A program made the translations under genes and the position numbers. The notes under the pieces are model-generated. The model searched no databases and was not told the DNA's origin. It saw only the letters and a program-made list of their open reading frames with translations. 64,000 nucleotides of DNA from Phytomonas francai (taxonomy: Eukaryota > Euglenozoa > Kinetoplastea > Trypanosomatida > Trypanosomatidae), in NCBI GenBank assembly GCA_001766655.1, contig MJCC01000001.1, positions 462,724-526,723 on the forward strand, written 5' to 3'. Below, one piece after another: positions 38,583-47,698 of the stretch (its first letter is position 1; each line of letters starts with the position of its first letter).

Positions 38583-41500
38583 TTAATCATTAGATCGGTG
38601 GAGCCGTTGAATGCGAGACCAAATTGTTGTCGCCAAGGCAGGGTCCTTCAGGATCGAAACCGCGAACTTCGCGTAGCGATCCAGCGCCTCCATATGCGAG
38701 GGGTTCAGATCGATTACCTTTTCAAAGGCCTGTTTAGCCGCCCCTTTTAGCGAGCGTAAGCGGGAAGACTGCCAAGATTCGTTATATCCCTCCTTCGCAT
38801 TAATGGCAGGAACCGTATCATTTCCGCCTAACTGTAAACGCTCTTTCTCCACCAACTGCACGCACTCGTTCTCGATAGCCAGCGCCAGCTGCAGTGCAAT
38901 ATCGGCGTTGTATGGGCTTAAACGATGCGCCTTATTAAAGGCTTCAATCGCCTCCTTTGTGCGGTTTTTCCGGCTGGCGTAGAAGCGCCCGAGGTTTTGC
39001 AGCATCTCCGGATTATTCGGGTCGAGTTCGGCGGCTCTCTCGAAAACCTTCTCCGCCTTGTCAAAGATCTCCGCTTGCACGTCATCAGCCGTGCAGATGG
39101 CAGGGTTGTCGGCGCACGCCCAAATAAAAAACCCATACGTGGAGAGCAGCTTTGAACCCGGATTCAGCTGCAAGCCTTCCGTGAAATAGCGCTGCGTTTT
39201 AAAAGGCGTCGGCATCACGGAAGCGAGGTAGCCGGCATACATCATATACGCCTCCGAGGAATGGGGGTATCGCTCAAGATAAAAACGGTAAATCGCCTCG
39301 CTGACAACGCCCTGGTGGATAACAGGATGAGTGCTATAATAGTAGTTGCCGTAGCACCTCGTCCGACAGCTATCCCCCCCCGAGATCGCGAATGCGAGAG
39401 CATAGTACTTTCGCGAGAGAAAATGGTAGCCCTGCTTCGAGCAGAAATCGGAGTAGTTCACCAAGAGCGCTTTTTGAAAGGGAAAGCGATGGATCGCCTC
39501 CCTGTACATCTTATTGAGCAAAAGAGGTCTGTTGAATCGTGTTTGGATGATATAGCACGCCAGGGAGGCAGCCTCGCCGCTAGGGGTCTGCGCAACCCCC
39601 TCGATCAACGCCGGCTCCAGCGCGTCCACCTCCGCGCGAAAGCCCGCCTCCGTAAGGTCGTCGGCGCCGGAAGCGGGGGCCGGCGGGGCGGGGGCCCGCC
39701 CGCCGAGGCCGCGGAGGAGGTGGTGGAGGAGCTGGAGCCGCTCCCGACGGGGCAGCCCTTCCCACGCCGCGCCCGTCCCGAGCCGCGCGAGACGCAGCTC
39801 CATCCCGGCCGCGTCGCCTGCCTCGCCCTCGCCCCCGCCGCCGTCCTCGTCGGCCTCCCCGCCGAGCGCGAGGAAGCGTCGGATCATCGGCGACCCCTTC
39901 GCGTAGTTCCCCGTCGCCACGAAAAAGTCCGCGACGACGGCGGCGACCTCGCGGCAGCGCGGGCAGGCCTCCGCCGCGCGGGCGTAGAGGACCTCCGCCG
40001 CCGCCGCGTCCCCAAGGCCGGCGCGCAGCCCGGCGTAGTTCGCGAGGAGGATGCTCCGCTCGCGGGGGTAGGCCCCGGTCCGGAGGGCCGCCGGGGTGCC
40101 TTCGGCCTCCACCCGCGCGGCCTCGGCGGCCGCCGTCGCGTAGAGCTCCTCCGCCTCCGCGTGGTAGCCGTGCTGGTGAAAGAAGAAGGCGCCCCGGCTG
40201 AGCGCGATGAGCGCCATCAGCTCAAAGGACTCCACCACAGCCCCGGCCGCGCGCGAACACGAGTACGAGGAACCGGCAGAAGATGAAGAAGAGGAGGGGT
40301 CCGCCAGGGGGTCCGCCCGGTCGCCCGCGTCGATCACGCGCTGCGTGACGATCAGCTGGGCAGCCAGACGGAAGATCCGCAGGATCGTACCCACGTCGAC
40401 CTTCAAATCCGCGATCGCCTCGACGCGGCGCCGCTCCTCCTCCGTCAGATTTCTCAAATTCAAGGCGTAGGCGATCAGCACCGAAGGGTCGTTCGAGGCT
40501 TTCACCTCCTGTACGGCGCGCAGGAGAATCGACGCCATGCTGGCGTTCCCGATCAAGTAGCAGCACTCCACGAAGATCGTCGCAACCTGCACCCGAAACT
40601 CCGCCGAAACGTCCTCCTTCAGGAAGAAAAAGAGAAGAAAGCAGAGGTGGAACTTCTTCCGGATATCCCCGAGCTTGTCGACAAGCTCGATCAGCTTCAA
40701 ATACGAGGCCGACATCTCGACCGCGCTCACCCACTCCAGCTCGAGCAGCTGATTCTGCGCGGACACCGCCTCCTTCCACTCGCCCAGGCGCTCACAGCAG
40801 GCGATGTAGTTCTTCAACATCCACCGCAGCGTCGGCAGGCTCACGTGCAGCTCCGCGAGCAGCGTCGGGTTGAGCGATTTCATCCCGCCGTGCGGGCGCC
40901 GCCGGGCCGACCCGCTCACCGCACAGCAGCCCAGCCCGAGCTCTTTCAGGTGCGCGATCTTCGGGATCGCCTTCAGCGCGCGGCGGTAATGCCCGACCGC
41001 GCGGCGGTGGTCCCCGACGTAGCTCTGAAGGCAAAACGCCAGACGCCCCTCTACCTCCGCCAGGTGCAGCTCCACCATCTCCTGGCAACACCCTAACTGA
41101 AGAGCGGAGGGGAGTCGGCCCGGGCCAAGTTTGCCCGAATGCGCGCGTAAAGGGCCCTCCTCGGAAGGGCTCGGCGGGTGCCGCAGAAGCTCCATTGCCT
41201 CGGTGTAGTGCTCAATCGCCTGATCGACAAACCGCAGGGTGGATAACAGATCCGCATACCGAGTTAGGACCCACGCGCTCATACAATATAATCCACCCTT
41301 CCGAAGCATATCGACGGAGGCTTTGTAGAACTCAAGCGCCATCTCCGCGTCTTTAGCGTGCTCATGGGTGAGGGCGACGTCGAGGAGGATTGCCGCGGCC
41401 CGCAAAGTCGCCTGGCGGGAAGGCGGCGAATCCGGGCGGAACGCCAACGACACTCGCGTAGGGGCTCCTCCACAATGCGAGCCCTTACGCGCTAAGAAAC

Positions 41501-43189
41501 CCCAGCCGCCGCTATTCCCGCTCCCGGACCTATGAATCGCGTTCGCGTCGCGATCGAGGCGTAAAGCGTCCTCGGCATCCTCGACGAGGATCTTGGCCGC
41601 CGCCTCGAGATAAATCAGTCCCGCCTCGGTCTTCTCCGCCTCGAAGGCGAGCATGCGCCCGAGCTCCGCCATAACCCCGTCCTCATCGCGCCCGCCGCGC
41701 TCGACGAGCTCGTCAAGGTAGGCCTCGTAGAGCATCTGGCCCTCCTCGAGCTCCCCGGCCCGGCGGTAGAGCCGGGCGAGGTCGAGCTGGGTCGCCATCC
41801 GCCGCTCCGCCGCGACCCCCTGCGCGCGCTCGAGCAGCAGCTGCGCGCGGCCCTCCGCAAGCGCCTGGCGGAGCCGCGCGGGGTCGGCCCAGAAGAGCGC
41901 CGCGTCCTCGCGCACGAACTCTGGGCGGAGCACGGCGCCCGCCCTCGGGGGGCCCGGCGCGACCTGCCGCAGCCCCGCGCACGGGCTCTGTGCCACCGCC
42001 CACAGCGCCCGCTCGTACTCGCGCGCGGCGAGCCAGTGCAGCTTCTCGCACGCGAGCACGTTCGCGAGGAGGACGCGGAGGTACACGACGGCGCCGCAGC
42101 CGGGGCTCGCACCCCCCCCTGTCACACCGTCAAACCCCGCCGCAGAGGACGCGGGGGGTGAGGGGAAAGAGGGGGAGGAGGAGGAGGAGGAAGGGAAGGA
42201 GNNNNNNNNNNNNNNNNNNNNNNNNNGGGGGGGGGGCCAACGCCGTGGTGTGACGCTGTGACGGGCGCCGCGAGGGCGAAGGCCCGCTCGGTCGCCGCGA
42301 TCGCCTCCTCGAGGACGTGCGCCGCGCGGCGGGTCTCCAGGTTGAGCAGGCAGAACGCGCCGTAGTTCGCGCAGACGCGGGCGTGGAAGAGAAGAAAGCC
42401 CGCGCGGCTCTCCGCGCCGCCGAGCATCGGCTCCTCGCTGCGCCGCCGCGTCGTCGCGTAGAGCGTGGCGTAGGCGTCGAAGGAGGGGTTCTGCATCGTC
42501 AGCTCGAGGGTCTTTAGCATGCGATTCGAGGGCACCCGAGACCACTCCGAGAAATGGAACGAATAGGCTTGAACAACGTCTTGCAGCTTCGCCAGAAATC
42601 TCTGGAGGACGGGCACGCCCTCCGCGGCGCATTTACTGTCATCTGAGCCAAGGCCATTTTCATTGAGCACTGCATCCCTCTCCTCAATCGTCCTGGGCAG
42701 GCTTCTCTCCTCTTCCTCGCGTCCTCCTGCTGGAGCAGGCGCGCGGATATCTAGTAGGCTAATCCCACCTTCTGCCTTTGAGTGCGTATCAAGGAGCTCC
42801 ATGGCTCGCTGAATTCGCTGCCTCGACGGGTTAATTTTCTTCCGACTCCTCGCGCGGCCATGATGGAACACGACACGGGGCGAGGGGGAAAGCCGTCGCG
42901 CACCCCTTCCTCCCTTTAACTCCTTACCACACTCCAAAAACGTGGCACTCGAGGCGGCGGCCACACCCTTTATGGACTCCACCTTTTTTCGGGAATGATG
43001 TGAATCCTTCAACGCGGTTGAACGCTCATTAGTTGACGAGCAGATTGCTCTTTGCGAGGTTAATAATCGAACATTCATAAGAGAAGCTCGGCTACGTGTA
43101 TTCGCTTCTAAAAGGGTGGTGCTACTTGAATGGTAAGACCTGCGCAGTGTGTAGCGCAGTGCAGGTGATACTTGGTACATGAGCAGCAT
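38583..43189 (-). CDS. Large TPR-repeat protein, probably mitochondrial (broken by assembly gap)
   Basis: About 1535 residues once the gap is closed. The N-terminus MYQVSPALRYTLRRSYHSSS (second Met, 43180) has the Arg/Ser-rich look of a mitochondrial import sequence. The rest is dominated by tetratricopeptide-type helical repeats, clearest near the C-terminus (for example AEKVFERAAELDPNNPEMLQ, then AIEAFNKAHRLSPYNADIAL). The middle holds Ala-rich repeats written in very GC-rich codons. Upstream of 42227 the correct frame is one register and below 42202 another, so the N run hides a length of 2 modulo 3. The protein is probably a scaffold or RNA-processing factor, but no specific family is recognised. 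Confidence 0.8.
42202..42226. other. Assembly gap (25 N) inside the TPR gene
   Basis: 25 N between (GGA)n-like sequence and a G run, within a proline-coding stretch. It shifts the reading frame of the surrounding gene. Confidence 0.95.
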
Positions 43190-44051
43190 GTATTCCTTTT
43201 GGTAATTAGTGTTGATGACACTTTGTCGCCTGATAACCAATCAAAAATAAAATTATATATATATATATATATGAATAGCCGAAATAAGCACCGAACAAAG
43301 GTGATACAGATGAATAAAACTAGCACAGCAAATGAGCTGTTTCTCGTACAAAAATAACTCTAGCGAGCCTGAAATCCTTGATTACCTCTATCCTCTTTAT
43401 TCAGAGTTTGTTTTGATTGGAATAAAATTATAAAAGAAGAAAACACTCTTGTTGGGCTTCCCCTTTTCTCTTAATTCCACTTGTAAAATGAGGAGGTACG
43501 TTTTTATGTGGTGTATTCGTAGATACAAATGTAGCTGTAAACAAAGAGCCAAAAAGGCAAAAGTGTTGTGAACTTTAATCTACTCAGGTTTAAAACCCCT
43601 AATAAATTTTAACAGAAACACAACAATTTTTTTCGAAAAGAACTCCCTTTTAGAAAAGAGATTTTCTATCGGTAGAAGAAAAAAGTGGGAAAAAATATAG
43701 AGTGTTAGAAGTTTGAATAATTCAGGCAGCACAAAATGTAGGGATACAAACATGTAGAAAGAGGAATACCTCAATCCAGACATTAAAATGTGGTAATTTT
43801 ATTTCCAAAAGGAATTAAATGCTTTTTTTTAAAACTTCACTGTGTTCACCTTGCTCAGAAATCGCTATTAATCTATTGGAAAGGAATAGGGCGTCTATGA
43901 GGGATTAAGAAAAAAATGTAGTATTGGTATATAAAAAAAGTATCCATACAAATGATAATAATATGGTTAAACAACTTACGGCGCGCAATCATGTGTGCTC
44001 TTAGTATCGCTACAATTTATCGAACTAACTCATTTACTCGTCTCTGATCAT
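43190..44051. other. Intergenic spacer
   Basis: 862 bp, AT-rich, with a (TA)n tract. Scattered short frames on both strands look like chance. No gene seen. Confidence 0.65.
43254..43272. repeat. (TA)n microsatellite
   Basis: About 9 AT units, 65 bp upstream of the TPR gene start. Confidence 0.95.
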
Positions 44052-45812
44052 TTATCTCTTTTTATTGCTTGCTGGATTCTTCTTAGTCGTCTTTCCCCGC
44101 GAGCTTTTTTTGGGACTTTTACGCTTTTTTGAGCTCTCGCTCTTGGCTCGTTCCTTCGCGGGTTTTTTGCTCGGAAGGGGCTTCTCTTTTCCAACATCTT
44201 TTTCCTTATCGTTGAAAGTCGCAGGGGAATCCCGAAGCGCAGCGTCAGCGGGGGCTCCACTCCCACCTGATCGAGTCATTGGCGCGCTGCCAACGGCTGG
44301 CGTGGCCGATGTGGGCTGCTTTGACGTCGAATCCACACCACCCTGGGCTTGCACCTTGGATGCGGAAGCAAAAGCGGAGTTGGGCTTCTCCGGTGCAGCC
44401 CCGGCTACCATCGTGTGATACTGCATATCTAAAATATCAAACTCGGAGTCTTTTTCGGATCTCTGCGATGACTGGTCACCTTCCATTGGGGGCGAAGAGG
44501 ACTTACTAGTCTTTTCGGGAATCCCGCCCTGAGGAATCGAGGCATTTCCCGATGCCTCTTTGGCGTTGTCGGGCTCATCCTCTACCGTCACCTCGGACTC
44601 CTCATCGATTTCCTCCGCAGACTCGTCAATATCCTCCGGATCGAACTCGTCGATCTCCACCGAGGTGATCGGCAGCTTGGATTTTTCAACCCCCTCCTCC
44701 GCAGCCTTAGACAATGGTGGGGCCTTGAGGGTTGATTTCGGGAGGTCCGCAACGCCCGCCGCTTTAGCTTTCGTTTCCTCATCTACAAAGTCGACGCCCG
44801 TCTCAAGGTCCTCGTCCTCCTCTTCCTGCCATTCAGCGTCCTCGTCGTCGTCATCGACCTCCCCTTCCCTCTGGCCCTCGATCTTCTCGGCAAGGATGTC
44901 CTCTTCCGCGGCGACCCCACTCAAGCCCTTGTCGACACCCAGGTTTGAGGAGCTGTCGTCAAAATCAAACAGCGTCGTCTCTTTTTCTTCTCTTTTAGGG
45001 ATGTGGTTCTTTTCTGTCTCTTGGACCCCCACAACGGCGGGGGCCCCTTTTGGCAGCACCGCCGCGTTCGGAAGGGTCTTTTCTGGCAAATCAAAGACCG
45101 AGCCCAGCTCGGCGGGCGGGCCACCCGGCCTTTGCCGCTCTTGCCAGGATCGTTGTTGGCTGAGATAGCGGGTGCCGGGCACCCTCCGGCGCGGGCTCGC
45201 GGCCTCGCGCGCCCTCGCCCGGTGGTACGCGTGCTCGATGCTAAAGCAGTCCGACAGCACCGCCTCGAGGTGGTTCGTCAGCAGGACCAGCCCCTCCCCC
45301 TCCAGCCGCAGCTCCACCGCGCGGGTGTCGCCGTCGTTGTACGCGAGCCCGGCGGCCCCGCCCGGCGCCGGCGCCTTCGTCGTGAAGGTCCCCCGCAGGA
45401 GAACCGACGACGGCCCTCCCGGGGGGGGCGCGCCCGCCCTCGCGGCGCCGCCCGGCTCGACGACGAGGGTCGTGCGCGGGCGCTCGATGCGCGCCGCCTC
45501 GCACGACCACCCCTGCAGAACCACGAGCAGCTGCGCGACGTTGAGGGGGCGGAGGAAAAGCCGCCCGAAGGCGAGGTCCGCCCCCCCCTCGGCCGCGGCG
45601 TGGAGGCTCAGGACGAGGTGCCGCGGCCGGTCGCTGCGCCACTGCCAGTGCAGCGCCGCCGCCCCGGCCCGCGGCCCGAGCCCCAGGACCACGGGGGTTT
45701 TATAGCTCCGCGTGAAGACGGCCCGCAGGGGGGCCGCGCAGGCGACGACAGGCCCGCCCCCCACAGCGGAAAGGCGCGCCGAGGTCAACTGAAGCGAACG
45801 CCGACACCACAT
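44052..45812 (-). CDS. Hypothetical protein: import-like N-terminus, beta-rich core, acidic middle, Lys-rich tail
   Basis: 586 residues. The start MWCRRSLQLTSARLSAVGGG, continuing to FTRSYKT, resembles a mitochondrial presequence. Residues about 38-205 read as a compact beta-rich domain (TPVVLGLGPRAGAAALHWQW; VLLRGTFTTKAPAPGG). A Whirly-like RNA-binding fold, as in the guide-RNA proteins MRP1/MRP2, is one idea I cannot support further. Residues about 265-450 are strongly acidic, including DDDDEDAEWQEEEDEDLE. The last 50 residues are Lys/Ser-rich (KKRKSPKKSSRGKTTKK), like a nucleic-acid-binding tail. The combination of presequence, acidic spacer and basic tail is unusual. Function unknown. Start: first ATG at 45812. 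Confidence 0.72.
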   Translation of the reverse strand: MWCRRSLQLTSARLSAVGGGPVVACAAPLRAVFTRSYKTPVVLGLGPRAGAAALHWQWRSDRPRHLVLSLHAAAEGGADLAFGRLFLRPLNVAQLLVVLQGWSCEAARIERPRTTLVVEPGGAARAGAPPPGGPSSVLLRGTFTTKAPAPGGAAGLAYNDGDTRAVELRLEGEGLVLLTNHLEAVLSDCFSIEHAYHRARAREAASPRRRVPGTRYLSQQRSWQERQRPGGPPAELGSVFDLPEKTLPNAAVLPKGAPAVVGVQETEKNHIPKREEKETTLFDFDDSSSNLGVDKGLSGVAAEEDILAEKIEGQREGEVDDDDEDAEWQEEEDEDLETGVDFVDEETKAKAAGVADLPKSTLKAPPLSKAAEEGVEKSKLPITSVEIDEFDPEDIDESAEEIDEESEVTVEDEPDNAKEASGNASIPQGGIPEKTSKSSSPPMEGDQSSQRSEKDSEFDILDMQYHTMVAGAAPEKPNSAFASASKVQAQGGVDSTSKQPTSATPAVGSAPMTRSGGSGAPADAALRDSPATFNDKEKDVGKEKPLPSKKPAKERAKSESSKKRKSPKKSSRGKTTKKNPASNKKR

Positions 45813-46291
45813 GGCGCGATGCGGCGCGTTTCCCTTTATTTTGGGGGGATGGGGTGAGTAGGTGGGGTCAGGTTGGATGTCCCTTTCACTTTAGTATCTG
45901 AGATGTGCACAGACCTTTCCTCTACAAATAAAACAATAGCATCAAAAGAGGGAAAGAGAACATAAGCACATCGAAGTTCTCATAGGTGTTCTTCTGCTGT
46001 CCTCAAAAAAAAAAAAAAACATGTCAGAGAAGGGTAAGTCCCCCTCCTCTTCCAGGTGAAAACAGATATGGTGACACGATCGCCTAACATAGTAAAAAAA
46101 AACAAAGAGGTGGCGCTGTCACAAGGCTTATTAATTATTTGGATCCATTAATGATGATTATACGTTGTCTTTTTCCCGATGTGATAGAAAATTGCTAAAA
46201 AAAATCAGTTTAGCTCATTCACCTCATCGATCCTTCACACGCACATGTACATGCCCTTCCTAGTTTAAGGGAATCCTTCTCCCATTAAAAA
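45813..46291. other. Intergenic spacer
   Basis: AT-rich with an A14 run near 46006-46019. No gene seen. Confidence 0.7.
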
Positions 46292-46927
46292 CTACTGAAC
46301 GACATTCCACCCATTCGAACTCTTTTTATAGGCATTTTTACTACGTTTTCTAAATTTATTGCAACCCACAGTATCTTGTGGAATGGTTGATGTCTCCTCC
46401 TCATTATCGTTCAGATGCCCAGGAATTGCTTCGTTGCCCTCCTGAGTGTCATCCTCGGCCAAGACAGATCCGGAGTCGCTTTCATCCGAGACGTCGTCTC
46501 CCACGTTCACGGACTGACCCACGGGATTTAGCTGCCGATAGGTCGCCTCGAGCTGCACAAACTTCTCGACGGTGGAAAAGTCATCCTGGCAGCAGCGGCA
46601 GTACATCTCGTGGAGCACATCCGCAACCTCCTTCATGCTGTCGTCCTCTATCAACACCGCCTGTGTGGTGGAGAAGAACTCCTCAAAAAAGTCCTCCATC
46701 TCGTCCGAGTAGACCTCGCCGTTCTTCGCATGCCAGTTGATCAACTCCTTATAGAGCGTCGAGAAGGCGTTCCGATTGCAGTGATGAACGACGAGATTCA
46801 GGGCAGTCCATTGGTTGAGAACAGCAGCCAACCCGGCGGTGAAGCGCTGAAACTGAAGTTCATTAGCCTTGCAGGGCGGTCGAACCAGTGACACGCCAAA
46901 AGGCTCTGGAGCGCTGAAATTTTGCAT
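46292..46927 (-). CDS. TSR2: TSR2 pre-rRNA-processing protein (eS26 chaperone)
   Basis: 211 residues. TSR2 escorts ribosomal protein eS26 to pre-40S particles and is needed for 20S pre-rRNA processing. The conserved helical domain occupies about residues 25-115: FTAGLAAVLNQWTALNLVV, LINWHAKNGEVYSDEMEDFF, STTQAVLIEDDSMKEVADVL. This matches the family pattern of a W-x-A-L-x-hydrophobic helix followed by an acidic D/E-EVEDFL-type helix. The C-terminal 80 residues are acidic then basic and disordered, as in other TSR2 proteins. The ATG at 46927 lies only nine bases after a poly-C/AG acceptor. A TTG further up is not a credible start. Confidence 0.85.
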   Translation of the reverse strand: MQNFSAPEPFGVSLVRPPCKANELQFQRFTAGLAAVLNQWTALNLVVHHCNRNAFSTLYKELINWHAKNGEVYSDEMEDFFEEFFSTTQAVLIEDDSMKEVADVLHEMYCRCCQDDFSTVEKFVQLEATYRQLNPVGQSVNVGDDVSDESDSGSVLAEDDTQEGNEAIPGHLNDNEEETSTIPQDTVGCNKFRKRSKNAYKKSSNGWNVVQ

Positions 46928-47698
46928 GAATTTGCGCTGGGGGGGGGGGGAGAGGAAAAAGAAGCCTACAGACAGCAACCGATGAGAGTAAAAGAAGGAT
47001 TCAACTTTAACTTCTCACACGCTCACCTAAATACTATAGTGTAGAAAATAGACGGGTGAGAGAAATAAGTATATTTGGCGAAAATTCATTTAACTCAACG
47101 ATTTAAGTCATGCATCTGAAATGCAACATGAGTAAAAAGCATAAAGGTCTTCTACATACCTGACTTTTGTCTAATACTTCCTTCAATGCAAGTTATAAAT
47201 TAAATTCAAAAATATCTACATACCCCGGAAAAATGTCAATCCATTCAAGTTGCGTATCGGTTTCAATAAAGACACCAAGCGATCGTTCAATGTGGGTGTT
47301 GTCTGTTCCAAAAGAATCCTTAAGGAAAATTCAATCTTTATTGTGTACGCGTTTGTCGTCAGCTGGGATACAAAATACGCTTTTCTTTTCCCCCCATTTC
47401 CTAACCTGTTATTGCATACTTTTTTTTTCGATAAAATATAAAATTAGCAAAATATTTCTGCACACTTAGAAACACAATGCGCATATCTCAAAAGTGATCC
47501 ATGAGGCCCTTTTGTACATTTGCACACGCACATATGTACATATATATGCGTGGAGAGTCTTCGAGGGGAAAAAGCATGGAACTGGAATCCACATAAATAA
47601 TTTTTGAAAAAGAGCACACACACACACATCAAAAAATATCCTAAAAAGGAAAGCGGTAGACTGACTACGCTCACTATGAATACAAATAGTAAAAGTTT
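46928..47698. other. Intergenic spacer, possible short coding relic
   Basis: 771 bp. A - strand frame at 47408-47103 is open except for stops at 47331-47333 and 47193-47195 and reads protein-like in the middle (SLGVFIETDTQLEWIDIFPG). Too short to call a gene; otherwise nothing seen. Confidence 0.5.
46937..46960 (-). promoter_or_regulatory. Poly-C trans-splice acceptor for TSR2
   Basis: Coding strand: TTTTTCCTCT, then twelve C, then AG (complement of 46937-46938), then nine bases to ATG. An unusually C-rich tract and a very short leader. Confidence 0.6.

Noticed and set aside
42122..42632. Two separate genes on either side of the 42.2-kb gap
   Set aside because: Each half reads as protein only up to the gap; the out-of-frame parts are low complexity.
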